Shown here: positions 6,397-14,330 of the stretch, piece by piece
Layout of the letters: every line of letters starts with the position of its first letter
How positions within the stretch are numbered: position 1 is the stretch's first letter
Assembly (NCBI GenBank): GCA_030652345.1
Contig: JAUSAU010000025.1
Coordinates: 1 to 15,874 of the forward strand
Direction: 5' to 3'
Origin: Coriobacteriia bacterium
Lineage (GTDB): Bacteria > Actinomycetota > Coriobacteriia > Anaerosomatales > PALSA-660
Length of the DNA: 15,874 nucleotides
Made by a program: the position numbers and the translations under genes
Notes under the pieces: model-generated
What the model saw: only the letters and a program-made list of their open reading frames with translations
Database searches by the model: none
Told to the model about the DNA's origin: nothing

Positions 6397-7965
6397 GTGT
6401 TCAAAGAGATCAAGCGGGTGTTCAAGGACTCCGTGATCTACGGGATGGGTGGGCTGCTCCCGAAGGTGGTGGGCGTGGTCCTGGTGCCCATCTACACACG
6501 CTTCCTGCTGCCCGCCGACTACGGGCTCATGTCGCTGGCATCGATGGTCACCACCATGACGGGCGTCATCATGATGCTCGGTCAGAACGGATCGCTCACG
6601 CTGTTCTTCCGGTCATCGCAGACCGACAACTCCGAGGACGAGGTCCGGTCGCTCCTGTTCAGCGTGGTGACATTCACGCTCATGTTCACCGGGCTCGTTC
6701 TCACCCTGCTCCTCCTGCTCGGCCCCGCGCTGATGCCCTACCTCTTCCCGTCGGGGCAGATCGCCTTCAACCCGTATTTGGTCGTCGCGCTGTGCACGGC
6801 GACCTTCGGGATCCCGCTCGGGCTTCTGCAGGCGGTCAACCGCGCTCGAGGTCAGGCACTCACGCACACGGTGTTCCAGCTGACGAACTTCGCGCTCAAC
6901 ACCGGCTTCACGATCTACTTCGTCGTCGCCCTTCGCCAGGGCGCACTCGGTTCACTGAAGGGGACGATGGTCGCCGCAGCGCTACTGCTGCCCGTGGCCC
7001 TATGGCTGATCGGTCGCGAGATGCGGCCGCACTTCTCTTGGATGTGGCTCAAGAAGTCGATCCTGTTCGGCGTGCCGCTCGTCCCCCATTACTTCGCCGG
7101 ATGGATCCTGACGTTCGCAGACCGCTACATGCTGGAGCGTTACCGTTCACTGTCCGAGGTCGGCCTCTACTCACTGGCGTACAACATCTCGATGATCCTC
7201 AACCTGGTCGCCACCTCCATCAATCAGGCCTGGGGGCCCGTCTACTACGACTTGGCGGCCACTGACGAGGGGCGCGCCAAGCTCCCGCGGCTCACGACCG
7301 TCTACGCCACCGCCGTGACGGCGGCCGCGATCGCGTACATGCTCCTGTCCCGCGAACTCCTCCTGCTGCTCGCCGCACCCAAGTACCACGCGGCTGCGGG
7401 CCTAGTACCCATCGTGGCAGCCGGCTACTACTTCTTCGCCCTGTACAGCGTCCTGTCGACCGGCATCTTCTACGCCCGCAAGACCAAGTGGGTGCCGCTG
7501 ATCTCCGCGATAGCCGCGGCACTCAACATCGGCCTGAACCTCTGGCTGATGCCTCGGTTCGGCATGTGGGCGGCAGCGTGGAACACCCTGGCGGCCTTCG
7601 CGCTCATGGCCCTCAGTGCACGCATGGTCAGCGGCCATCTGATCAAGGGCAGTTTCGAAGATGTCCGGCTCGCCAAGCTCGTGGCGGTGTTCGCGGTCGC
7701 CTTCGCCGCGAACCTCGGCATCGAGTCGACATCACTCCACCCCGCGATCTCACTCACGCTCAAACTGGTCCTTCTGGTCGCGGCCCTCGCGTCATTCCCG
7801 GCGCTCGACATCGTCTCGCCTGCCGAGATACGTGCGTTCATCGACCGCATCCGCAAGCGCCCGAGCCGTAACCTGACCATCGACGAGGCGGCGGCTGTCG
7901 AGGCGCAAGCCGGCGAGGTCGACGGTGGCGACTCCGGTGCAGGGCCGGGCGACTCGCATCGGTAG
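6397..7965 (+). CDS. Wzx-type polysaccharide flippase (MOP superfamily)
   Basis: This is a 522-residue integral membrane protein of the oligosaccharide/polysaccharide exporter kind, which moves lipid-linked glycan units across the cytoplasmic membrane. The N-terminus (FKEIKRVFKDSVIYGMGGLLPKV) and the following IYTRFLLPADYG are typical of Wzx/RfbX proteins. So is the central FADRYMLERYRSLSEVGLYSLAYN. Hydrophobic segments are spread along the length, about 12 to 14 helices, with a charged cytoplasmic tail after about residue 470. The GTG at 6397 was chosen because AGAAGG lies about seven bases upstream and the family's first amphipathic segment begins there; the open frame extends further upstream to 6151, but that part does not look like this family. 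It is separated from legB by 131 bp holding a separate promoter. It probably exports the glycan that carries the nonulosonic acid made by the downstream operon. No Wzy polymerase or ligase is nearby. Confidence 0.9.
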   Translation: MFKEIKRVFKDSVIYGMGGLLPKVVGVVLVPIYTRFLLPADYGLMSLASMVTTMTGVIMMLGQNGSLTLFFRSSQTDNSEDEVRSLLFSVVTFTLMFTGLVLTLLLLLGPALMPYLFPSGQIAFNPYLVVALCTATFGIPLGLLQAVNRARGQALTHTVFQLTNFALNTGFTIYFVVALRQGALGSLKGTMVAAALLLPVALWLIGREMRPHFSWMWLKKSILFGVPLVPHYFAGWILTFADRYMLERYRSLSEVGLYSLAYNISMILNLVATSINQAWGPVYYDLAATDEGRAKLPRLTTVYATAVTAAAIAYMLLSRELLLLLAAPKYHAAAGLVPIVAAGYYFFALYSVLSTGIFYARKTKWVPLISAIAAALNIGLNLWLMPRFGMWAAAWNTLAAFALMALSARMVSGHLIKGSFEDVRLAKLVAVFAVAFAANLGIESTSLHPAISLTLKLVLLVAALASFPALDIVSPAEIRAFIDRIRKRPSRNLTIDEAAAVEAQAGEVDGGDSGAGPGDSHR

Positions 7966-7980
7966 TCATTCCCGCGCCGT

Positions 7981-8009
7981 TTGAAGCACGGTAACTCGTC
8001 CCGTAGAAT
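7981..8009 (+). promoter_or_regulatory. Sigma-70-type promoter for the legB operon
   Basis: TTGAAG at 7981-7986 is followed by exactly 17 bp and TAGAAT at 8004-8009, four and five matches to the -35 and -10 consensus. Transcription would start near 8016, leaving a leader of about 80 nt before legB. It lies 15 bp after the flippase stop, so the nonulosonate genes can be expressed independently of the flippase. Confidence 0.6.
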
Positions 8010-8019
8010 GGCTGAGGGA

Positions 8020-8041
8020 TCGCCTGCGCTTCTGCGCGCGA
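8020..8041 (+). other. Leader hairpin in the legB 5' region
   Basis: GCGC (8026-8029) and GCGC (8034-8037) pair around TTCT. The stem extends, across a two-base bulge, through TCGC (8020-8023) and GCGA (8038-8041). It would lie at the very 5' end of the mRNA from the promoter above. A transcript-stabilising role is possible; chance structure cannot be excluded. Confidence 0.3.
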
Positions 8042-8096
8042 CCATCTGGCGGTCAGCCGACTTAAACCACCCGTCGACCGGTGAGGGGCTCTCTCG

Positions 8097-9095
8097 ATGG
8101 ACCTGCGGGACAAGCGCGTACTCGTGACCGGCGCCGACGGATTCATCGGCAGCCACCTGATCGAGGCTCTCATGGATCTCGGCGCAGACGTGAGACCGTT
8201 CGTCTACTACAACTCATTCGGCTCATGGGGTTGGCTCGACACACTGCCGGCTGCGCGCACCAGACAGCTCGATGTGTTCGCAGGCGACATCCGCGACCCG
8301 AACGGCGTGCGCACGGCGATGAAGGACGTCGACGTCGTCCTTCATCTTGCCGCCCTCATCGCGATCCCGTTCTCGTACCACTCACCGGACAGTTACATCG
8401 ACACGAATGTGAAGGGCACGCTCAACGTACTCCAGGCCGCTCGCGACTTGGGTATCGAGCGCTTGGCCGTCACGTCAACCTCCGAGGTCTATGGAACCGC
8501 GAAGACGGTGCCGATCGACGAGACCCATCCCCGCCAGGGCCAGTCACCGTACTCGGCATCGAAGATCGGGGCCGATGCGCTCGCCGATTCGTTCTACCGC
8601 TCATTCGGAACGCCGGTCGTCACCGTTCGTCCCTTCAATACATATGGCCCGCGACAGTCCGCGCGCGCGGTCATCCCGACCATCATCACGCAGCTGCTGT
8701 CCGGCGCGGACGAAGTCCGTCTGGGCGCCCTGACTCCGACTCGCGACCTCAACTACGTGACCGACACCTGTGCCGGGTACATCGCCGCCGTCTCCTGTGA
8801 CGACTCCGTGGGGCGCGAGATCAACGTGTCCAACGGCAAGGAGATCTCGATCGGGGACCTCGCCACGATGCTGATCGACATCATCAACCCGGCGGCGCGC
8901 ATCGCCTCCGACGAGCAGCGCATGCGCCCGGAGGCCAGCGAGGTCGAGCGACTGCTTGGCAGCACCCGCCTACTGCACGAGTTGACCGGATGGGAGCCTG
9001 CGATCTCGCTCCGCGACGGACTCGAGCGCACCACGGAATGGTTCCGCGATCCCGTGAACCTCTCCAGGTACAAGTGGGACATCTACAATGTCTGA
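8097..9095 (+). CDS. legB: LegB-type NAD-dependent nucleotide-sugar 4,6-dehydratase
   Basis: This is a 332-residue extended SDR enzyme, predicted to convert a nucleotide-activated N-acetylglucosamine (GDP-linked in the Campylobacter legionaminic route) to its 4-keto-6-deoxy form in the cytoplasm. It shows the Rossmann motif GADGFIG (12-18), the active-site STSEVYG region (127-133) with the Ser/Thr-Glu arrangement of 4,6-dehydratases, YSASK (152-156) with catalytic Tyr and Lys, and RPFNTYGPRQS (178-188), common to this branch. The ATG has GAGGGG eight bases upstream. It is the first gene of the operon, after the 7981-8009 promoter, and its end overlaps legC by 8 bp. PseB, the inverting dehydratase of pseudaminic acid synthesis, was considered but the sequence looks like the retaining LegB type, and the partner genes are of Leg type. 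The nucleotide on the substrate cannot be read from sequence alone. Confidence 0.88.
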   Translation: MDLRDKRVLVTGADGFIGSHLIEALMDLGADVRPFVYYNSFGSWGWLDTLPAARTRQLDVFAGDIRDPNGVRTAMKDVDVVLHLAALIAIPFSYHSPDSYIDTNVKGTLNVLQAARDLGIERLAVTSTSEVYGTAKTVPIDETHPRQGQSPYSASKIGADALADSFYRSFGTPVVTVRPFNTYGPRQSARAVIPTIITQLLSGADEVRLGALTPTRDLNYVTDTCAGYIAAVSCDDSVGREINVSNGKEISIGDLATMLIDIINPAARIASDEQRMRPEASEVERLLGSTRLLHELTGWEPAISLRDGLERTTEWFRDPVNLSRYKWDIYNV

Positions 9096-10272
9096 TCCGT
9101 TCCTGCCGCTCTCGGCGCCGGTGATCACCGGCAACGAACGAGCGTACGTCGAGGACTGCCTCGACACGGGTTGGGTCTCCACAAGCGGCGGCCATGTGAG
9201 GCGATTCGAGCAGGCCCTGTGTGAACTGACGGGATCGCCGTTCGCCGTCGCCTGCAACAGCGGCACGTCGGCGCTGCATGTCTCGCTGATCAGCAGCGGC
9301 ATCGGCCACGGCGACGCCGTGATCGCCCCCGCGGTGACGTTCATCGCCTCGTGTAACGCGATCGCCTACACCGGAGCGCGTCCGGTCTTCGTTGACTGCG
9401 ATGACTTCCTCTGCATGGATCCTGAATCGGTCGAGTCGTATCTGACCGACGGATGCGAGAGCTCACCCCTGGGCCCGGTCGATCGCCTGACGGGTCTGCG
9501 TGTCCGCGCGCTGATGCCCGTCCACGTCTTCGGCAATCCGTGCGACATGGTCGCCCTGATGCGGATCGCGAAGAACCATGGGCTTGCAGTGATCGAGGAT
9601 GCCGCAGAATCGGTCGGCAGTCGCTGGACCGCAGGACCGCTGGCGGGACGCCACACCGGGACCGTGGGGACCATCGGTGCCATGTCGTTCAACGGCAACA
9701 AGATCGTCACATGCGGCGGCGGCGGGGCGATCCTGACCTCCGACGAGGCGGTCGCCACCCGCGCCCGCCATCTGACGACACAGGCGAAGACTGACGCAGT
9801 CCGCTTCGTCCACGACGCGGTCGGCTACAACTACCGTCTGACCAACGTGGCCGCCGCGATCGGCGTCGGCCAACTGGAGAACCTACACACATTCATCGCG
9901 ACGAAGAAGCGCAATCTGAACACCTATGCCGAGGAGTTCTCCGATACGCCAGGCCTCGAGATGCTCGGAACCCCCGATGGCACGGCACCCAACCACTGGT
10001 TCTACACGCTGCTCATCGACGCCAAGGAAGCCGGCGCAGATCGCGACGCGATCATGGCTCATCTGCTCGAGAACGGCATCGAGAGCCGCCCGCTATGGGA
10101 ACTGAACAACCGCCAGTCCCCCTACCGCGAGGATCGGGCATGGGCCACGGAACGTTCGGCTGCGATCCACAGCCGGGCACTCAATCTCCCGTGCAGCAGT
10201 GACCTGACCGAAGCCGGGGTGCGGCGTGTGTGCGACGCCGTGCGGCAGGCGTGCCGAAAGGGGCTTGGCTGA
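9088..10272 (+). CDS. legC: LegC-type PLP-dependent sugar 4-aminotransferase (DegT/DnrJ/EryC1 family)
   Basis: This is a 394-residue enzyme predicted to transaminate the 4-keto product of LegB, giving the 4-amino-4,6-dideoxy sugar that later becomes the C7 amino group of legionaminic acid. It has the family pattern in order: CNSGTSALHVSL (56-67), which holds the cofactor phosphate; VIEDAAESVGS (168-178), with the aspartate facing the pyridine nitrogen; and SFNGNKIVTCGGGG (200-213), with Lys205 as the Schiff-base lysine. The early TGWVSTSGGHVRRFE (27-41) is typical of the LegC branch. It starts within the last codons of legB (8-bp overlap) without a strong ribosome binding site, implying translational coupling, and its TGA shares one base with the next ATG. 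Length is normal. Substrate specificity is inferred from neighbours. Confidence 0.9.
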   Translation: MSDPFLPLSAPVITGNERAYVEDCLDTGWVSTSGGHVRRFEQALCELTGSPFAVACNSGTSALHVSLISSGIGHGDAVIAPAVTFIASCNAIAYTGARPVFVDCDDFLCMDPESVESYLTDGCESSPLGPVDRLTGLRVRALMPVHVFGNPCDMVALMRIAKNHGLAVIEDAAESVGSRWTAGPLAGRHTGTVGTIGAMSFNGNKIVTCGGGGAILTSDEAVATRARHLTTQAKTDAVRFVHDAVGYNYRLTNVAAAIGVGQLENLHTFIATKKRNLNTYAEEFSDTPGLEMLGTPDGTAPNHWFYTLLIDAKEAGADRDAIMAHLLENGIESRPLWELNNRQSPYREDRAWATERSAAIHSRALNLPCSSDLTEAGVRRVCDAVRQACRKGLG

Positions 10273-11342
10273 TGGAGGAACGAGTCAGAGACCTGCTGGT
10301 GAGTCCTGAATCGACGATACGGGAAGCCCTGCACCGCCTGGACGCGTCTGCGATGCGCATCGCCCTGATCTGTGACGAAGATGCACGCCTCCAGGGCGTC
10401 CTGTCTGACGGCGACGTACGCCGCTGGATCCTGGCCGGTCGTGGGCTCGACGAACCGGTGGCCTCAGCTGCCAACACATCGCCGATCACGGTCGCGGACG
10501 GCGCTTCACGCTCCGACGCAGAAGCGCTCATGGTGGCCCACAAGATCGACCTCGTGCCCGTACTCGACCCGGACGGGCGGGTCGTCGCCATCGTGCGGTG
10601 GACCGATCTGTTCGAGGAACCCTCAGCGCCACGCCGAGCGCTGGGCATGCCGGTCGTGATCATGGCCGGCGGTCAGGGAACGCGGCTGGCTCCGTTCACT
10701 TCGATCCTGCCAAAACCGCTGATACCGCTCGGCGACCGTCCGATCATCGAACACATCATGGAGCGGTTCGCCGCTCACGGCTGCAACGAGTTCCTCGTCT
10801 CGCTCAACTACAAGGCGAACCTGATCAAAGCGTACTTCGCCGACGAGGACCTCCCTCACGACATCGAGTTCGTCGATGAGGAGCGTTCGCTCGGCACGGG
10901 TGGCAGCCTGTCCCTGATGCGCAGGCACCTGGACCGGCCCTTCTTCGTGACGAACTGCGACGTTCTCGTCGATGCCGACTACGGAAGCATCGAGCAGTAC
11001 CACAGGGAGAGCGGCAACCTCGTGACGGTCGTCGCGTCCATGAAGCACGTCACCATTCCCTACGGCGTGTGTGAGATCAAGGACGGCGGCCGCCTCACCG
11101 CGATCACGGAGAAGCCGCAGTTCGACTTCCTTGTGAGCACGGGGTTCTACGTGATGGATCCGTGCGTGCTCGCCGACGTGCCCGACGACACCTTCTATCA
11201 CGTCACGGATCTGGTCTCGGGTTACCTTCAGGACGGCAGGCGCGTGGGCGTCTATCCGGTCTCCGAGAAGTCGTGGCTCGACATCGGCCAGATCGAGGAG
11301 CTTCGTGAGACTCTCGTGCGCTTCGGCGCCGAGCAGGTCTGA
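10272..11342 (+). CDS. ptmE: CBS-domain sugar-1-phosphate nucleotidyltransferase, PtmE-like
   Basis: This is a 356-residue, two-part protein. Residues about 8-115 form a CBS-domain pair (repeats near 8-55 and 68-115), with LICDEDARLQGVLSDGDVRR and its counterpart VPVLDPDGRVVAIVRWTDL. Residues from about 126 form a nucleotidyltransferase fold with MAGGQGTRLAPFT (131-143), LPKPLIPLGDRP (146-157) and the metal-binding NCD (228-230). This architecture matches Campylobacter PtmE, which makes GDP-glucosamine for the legionaminic acid pathway; CBS pairs usually bind adenine nucleotides and regulate. The start at 10272 shares its A with the legC stop (TGATG), and the upstream extension to 10230 lies inside legC. 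It would supply the nucleotide-sugar for LegB. Guanylyl versus uridylyl preference cannot be decided here. Confidence 0.85.
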   Translation: MEERVRDLLVSPESTIREALHRLDASAMRIALICDEDARLQGVLSDGDVRRWILAGRGLDEPVASAANTSPITVADGASRSDAEALMVAHKIDLVPVLDPDGRVVAIVRWTDLFEEPSAPRRALGMPVVIMAGGQGTRLAPFTSILPKPLIPLGDRPIIEHIMERFAAHGCNEFLVSLNYKANLIKAYFADEDLPHDIEFVDEERSLGTGGSLSLMRRHLDRPFFVTNCDVLVDADYGSIEQYHRESGNLVTVVASMKHVTIPYGVCEIKDGGRLTAITEKPQFDFLVSTGFYVMDPCVLADVPDDTFYHVTDLVSGYLQDGRRVGVYPVSEKSWLDIGQIEELRETLVRFGAEQV

Positions 11343-11344
11343 GC

Positions 11345-11401
11345 ATGAACGCCACAGCCGAACGACGGGGCAGACATCTCGGGGCCGGTGGTACGAGATG
11401 A
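11345..11401 (+). CDS. Possible 18-codon coupling ORF between ptmE and legI
   Basis: A short open frame encodes MNATAERRGRHLGAGGTR. Its ATG begins two bases after the ptmE stop, and its TGA overlaps the legI ATG as ATGA (11398-11401). It fills the only sizeable gap in an otherwise overlapping operon, so ribosomes could be handed from ptmE to legI through it. No homology is recognised, it has no clear ribosome binding site of its own, and a chance frame is quite possible. Confidence 0.25.
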   Translation: MNATAERRGRHLGAGGTR

Positions 11402-12408
11402 ACAGCGTATTCATCATCGCCGAGGCCGGCGTCAACCACGAAGGCTCACTCGACCGGGCGCTTCGTATGGTGGATGCCGCGGCCGCAGCGGGCGCCGACG
11501 CCGTCAAGTTCCAGACCTTCTCCGCGAGCCGACTGGCGACCCGGGGCGCCCCGAAGGCCGACTACCAGACGGCCGGCACCCCCGCATCTGAGAGCCAGTA
11601 TGAGATGCTGTCGCGCCTCGAACTCGACATGGACGCTCACGCGGCGCTGATGAAGCGCTGCGCCGAGCGCGGCATCATCTTCATGTCCGCGGCGTTCGAC
11701 ATCGAGAGCCTGAACGCCCTGACCGCCATGGGCATCGATCGCGTCAAGGTCCCCTCGGGCGAGGTCACCAACACGCCCTATCTGCGTGCAGTGGCCAGGA
11801 CAGGGCTCCCGGTCCTGCTTTCCACCGGCATGGCGACCTTGGACGAGGTCAGCGCCTCTCTCGCGATCCTCGAGGAGGCCGGGCTGGCACGCGATCGGGT
11901 CACCGTGCTCCACTGCACCACGGAGTACCCCGCAGATCCGGCATCGGTCAACCTTCGCGCGATGGTCACGATGCGCAACGGACTCGGAGTACGCGTGGGG
12001 TACTCCGACCACACCGAGGGCATCGACATCTCGCTCGCCGCGGTGGCGCTCGGCGCCGAGGTCTTGGAGAAGCACTTCACGCTCGACCGCACACTTCCGG
12101 GCCCCGATCACCGCGCTTCGCTGGAGCCATCCGAGCTCACCGCCATGGTGGCCGCCGTGCGCCGGATCGAACTCGCACTGGGCGACGGCATCAAGAACCC
12201 GAGCGCCCTAGAACTCGAAAATGCCGCCGTGGCGCGAAAGAGCCTCGTCGCGGAGCGGGACATAGCGGAGGGTGAGCCCTTCACGGCCATGAACATCGCG
12301 GTCAAGCGACCCGGGAGCGGGATGAGCCCCCTGCTCTGGGACCACGTCATAGGGCGGACCGCATCGCGTGATTACGGGCGCGACGACCTCATCGAGGAGG
12401 ATCTGTGA
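11398..12408 (+). CDS. legI: LegI/NeuB-type nonulosonic acid synthase
   Basis: This is a 336-residue cytoplasmic synthase that condenses phosphoenolpyruvate with a 6-carbon amino sugar (2,4-diacetamido-2,4,6-trideoxymannose for LegI, N-acetylmannosamine for NeuB) to form the nine-carbon acid. Visible are IAEAGVNHEGS (7-17), AGADAVKFQTF (31-41), KVPSGE (117-122), STGMATLDE (142-150), LHCTTEYP (171-178), GYSDHTEG (201-208) and EKHFTLD (224-230). His205 and His226 have the 21-residue spacing of the metal ligands in meningococcal NeuB. The C-terminal SAF (antifreeze-like) domain covers about 275-336. The ATG at 11398 sets the family N-terminus and follows a GGTGG site; an in-frame start at 11305 would overlap ptmE and add unrelated residues. 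The neighbouring legB and legC favour LegI over NeuB; PseI is less likely. Confidence 0.9.
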   Translation: MNSVFIIAEAGVNHEGSLDRALRMVDAAAAAGADAVKFQTFSASRLATRGAPKADYQTAGTPASESQYEMLSRLELDMDAHAALMKRCAERGIIFMSAAFDIESLNALTAMGIDRVKVPSGEVTNTPYLRAVARTGLPVLLSTGMATLDEVSASLAILEEAGLARDRVTVLHCTTEYPADPASVNLRAMVTMRNGLGVRVGYSDHTEGIDISLAAVALGAEVLEKHFTLDRTLPGPDHRASLEPSELTAMVAAVRRIELALGDGIKNPSALELENAAVARKSLVAERDIAEGEPFTAMNIAVKRPGSGMSPLLWDHVIGRTASRDYGRDDLIEEDL

Positions 12409-13628
12409 TGGGAGCGACCCGCATCCAGGTCATCACCGGCACACGGGCCGACTACGGCCTCCTCCATCCACTCATCACGCTTCTCGAGGGCGATCCGGAA
12501 TTCGACGTCGCGGTCGTCGTCACCGGAACGCACTTGTCTGAGCGATTCGGTCTGACCGTTCGGGAGATCGAGGCTCACGGACACCGGATACTTGCGCGCA
12601 TCCCGATCGGGCTCGACGACGATTCGGAGGCGGGCGTGACGAAGGCGACCGCGGAGGCGATGGCGGGCTTCGCCGACGTCTTCGCCCGCGATCGCCCGGA
12701 CCTGGTCGTGATACTCGGCGACCGCACCGAAGCCCTTGCCGCCGCCACGGCCGCGCTACTCACGCGTGTCCCGATCGCGCACATCCACGGCGGCGAACTC
12801 ACCGCTGGCGCGACGGACGACGCGATCCGGCACGCGATCACGAAGATGTCCTGGCTCCATTTCGCGTCGACCGAGGAGTACCGCCGGCGCATCATCCAAC
12901 TCGGCGAGGACCCCTCGCGTGTGTACTGTGTGGGAGCCCCCGGCGTGGACAACGCGCTCAACACGCCGCTGCTGACCCGCGCACAGCTCGAGGCCGATCT
13001 CGGCCCGGTCTTCGGGAGCCGCACCGCGTTGGTGACGTTCCATCCGGTCACCCTCGAAGACCACAGCGCGCCGGACCAGTTCGCGTCGTTGGCAGCGGCT
13101 CTCGGATCGTTCCCCGACCTTTCAGTGATCGTCACGAAACCGAATGCGGACGCGGGCAACCGCGACCTGTTCGACGCGTTGGCGCGGTTCGCGGAGGGAC
13201 ACCCGGAATCGGTCCGCGTGTTCGATTCGCTCGGGGTGTCCCGATACCTCTCCATCCTTGCGCAGGCCGACGTGTGCGTCGGCAACTCCAGCAGCGGGAT
13301 CATCGAATCACCCGCACTCGGCACGCCGACGGTGGACATCGGCGATCGCCAGGCAGGGCGCGTCTCCGGAGCGTCGGTTCTTCACTGCGACCCTGAGGAA
13401 GCGGCCATCCGCGACGCGGTCGCCAGGGCACTCACGCCGGAGATGCAGGCACTCGCCGCCCGCCGCGTGACGCCGTACGGGGACGGCCGTGCCACCCACC
13501 GGATCGCCGACATTCTCAGATCGGCTACACCGGGCCTCGGCTCCATCAAGAAGCACTTCCACGACCTGCCGGAGGGCATCGACCACACCATCACCGGCGA
13601 CCACGAAGGCGGACCGGCCCATGTATGA
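12408..13628 (+). CDS. legG: LegG/NeuC-type hydrolysing nucleotide-sugar 2-epimerase
   Basis: This is a 406-residue GT-B-fold enzyme that hydrolyses the nucleotide from an N-acetylated sugar while inverting C2, giving the free manno-configured substrate of LegI. Family motifs are GTRADYG (11-17), VVTGTHLSERFG (37-48), GDRTEAL (104-110), HIHGGE (125-130), FHPVTLE (211-217), GNSSSGIIE (292-300) and DIGDRQAGR (310-318). The ATG at 12408 shares a base with the legI stop (TGATG) and lies seven bases after GGAGG (12396-12400), better placed than the GTG at 12405. The gene overlaps legF by 8 bp. NeuC (UDP-GlcNAc substrate) and LegG cannot be told apart by these motifs; context favours LegG. Confidence 0.9.
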   Translation: MGATRIQVITGTRADYGLLHPLITLLEGDPEFDVAVVVTGTHLSERFGLTVREIEAHGHRILARIPIGLDDDSEAGVTKATAEAMAGFADVFARDRPDLVVILGDRTEALAAATAALLTRVPIAHIHGGELTAGATDDAIRHAITKMSWLHFASTEEYRRRIIQLGEDPSRVYCVGAPGVDNALNTPLLTRAQLEADLGPVFGSRTALVTFHPVTLEDHSAPDQFASLAAALGSFPDLSVIVTKPNADAGNRDLFDALARFAEGHPESVRVFDSLGVSRYLSILAQADVCVGNSSSGIIESPALGTPTVDIGDRQAGRVSGASVLHCDPEEAAIRDAVARALTPEMQALAARRVTPYGDGRATHRIADILRSATPGLGSIKKHFHDLPEGIDHTITGDHEGGPAHV

Positions 13629-14328
13629 CGGCAAACGCGTCCTCGGCTTGATCCCCGCGCGGGGCGGATCGAAGGGCCTGCCCGGCAAGAACGTCCGCCC
13701 CCTCGCCGGCCGTCCACTGATCGCGTGGACGGTGGCGGCGGCGCTCGCCAGCCCTTCACTGGACGCCGTAGTCGTCTCGACGGACATCGAGGGCATCGCC
13801 GATGCCGCCCGGCAGGCCGGCGCCGAGGTACCGTTCCTCCGGCCGCCGCATCTGGCCCGCGACGACTCCCGCATGATCGACGTCGTCCTCGACGTTGTCG
13901 ACACGCTCGCGAACGAGGGCCGCGACTTCGAGCTCGTGGTTCTACTCCAGCCGACCTCGCCGCTGAGGACCAGCGAGGACGTCGAACTCGCTCTGCGGGA
14001 ACTGACGAAGTCTGGGGGACATGCCATCGCGGCGGTCTGCGATGCCGAGCACAGCCCGCTGCTCTCGGGTACGCTGCCCCCCGATCGCTCACTCGACGGC
14101 TTCCTCGCTCAGCGCGACACCACGGCCAATCGCCAGGAGCTGCCCGCCTTCTATCGCCTCAACGGGGCGGTCTACGTCGCCGAACTCGGATGGCTGCGCG
14201 AGACCGGTACCTTTGTCGGGCCGGGCGCGTTCGCCCACGTCATGCCCCAGGAACGCTCGGTCGACATCGACTCGGAACTCGACTTCGCGCTTGCCGAGTT
14301 CCTCCTGAGCCGCACCGGAAGGCCGTAG
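13621..14328 (+). CDS. legF: LegF/NeuA-type CMP-nonulosonic acid cytidylyltransferase
   Basis: This is a 235-residue enzyme that transfers CMP from CTP to the nonulosonic acid, making the activated donor for glycosyltransfer. It shows LIPARGGSKGLPGKN (10-24), which holds CTP, STDIEGIADAARQAGAEVPF (53-72), LLQPTSPLR (108-116), RQELPAFYRLNGAVYV (171-186) and the late metal-binding DIDSELDF (215-222). Length fits the short, single-domain members; there is no extra esterase or hydrolase domain. The ATG at 13621 lies inside the end of legG (8-bp overlap) and gives the standard N-terminus; the frame upstream of it is inside legG. Its stop is two bases before the next start. Acceptance of legionaminic rather than sialic acid is inferred from the operon. 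Confidence 0.92.
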   Translation: MYDGKRVLGLIPARGGSKGLPGKNVRPLAGRPLIAWTVAAALASPSLDAVVVSTDIEGIADAARQAGAEVPFLRPPHLARDDSRMIDVVLDVVDTLANEGRDFELVVLLQPTSPLRTSEDVELALRELTKSGGHAIAAVCDAEHSPLLSGTLPPDRSLDGFLAQRDTTANRQELPAFYRLNGAVYVAELGWLRETGTFVGPGAFAHVMPQERSVDIDSELDFALAEFLLSRTGRP

Positions 14329-14330
14329 CG

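Noticed and set aside
11305..11397. Upstream in-frame start for legI at 11305
   Set aside because: It would overlap ptmE by 38 bases and add residues unlike any NeuB-family protein.
11398..14328. A plain N-acetylneuraminic (sialic) acid locus
   Set aside because: neuB/neuC/neuA-like genes alone would allow it, but legB, legC and the CBS-nucleotidyltransferase upstream are specific to diamino nonulosonic acids of the legionaminic type.
13725..14330. Upstream extension of the final gene's frame into legF
   Set aside because: This part overlaps legF in another frame and is low-complexity Arg-rich. The ATG at 14331 with its own ribosome binding site gives a sensible N-terminus.
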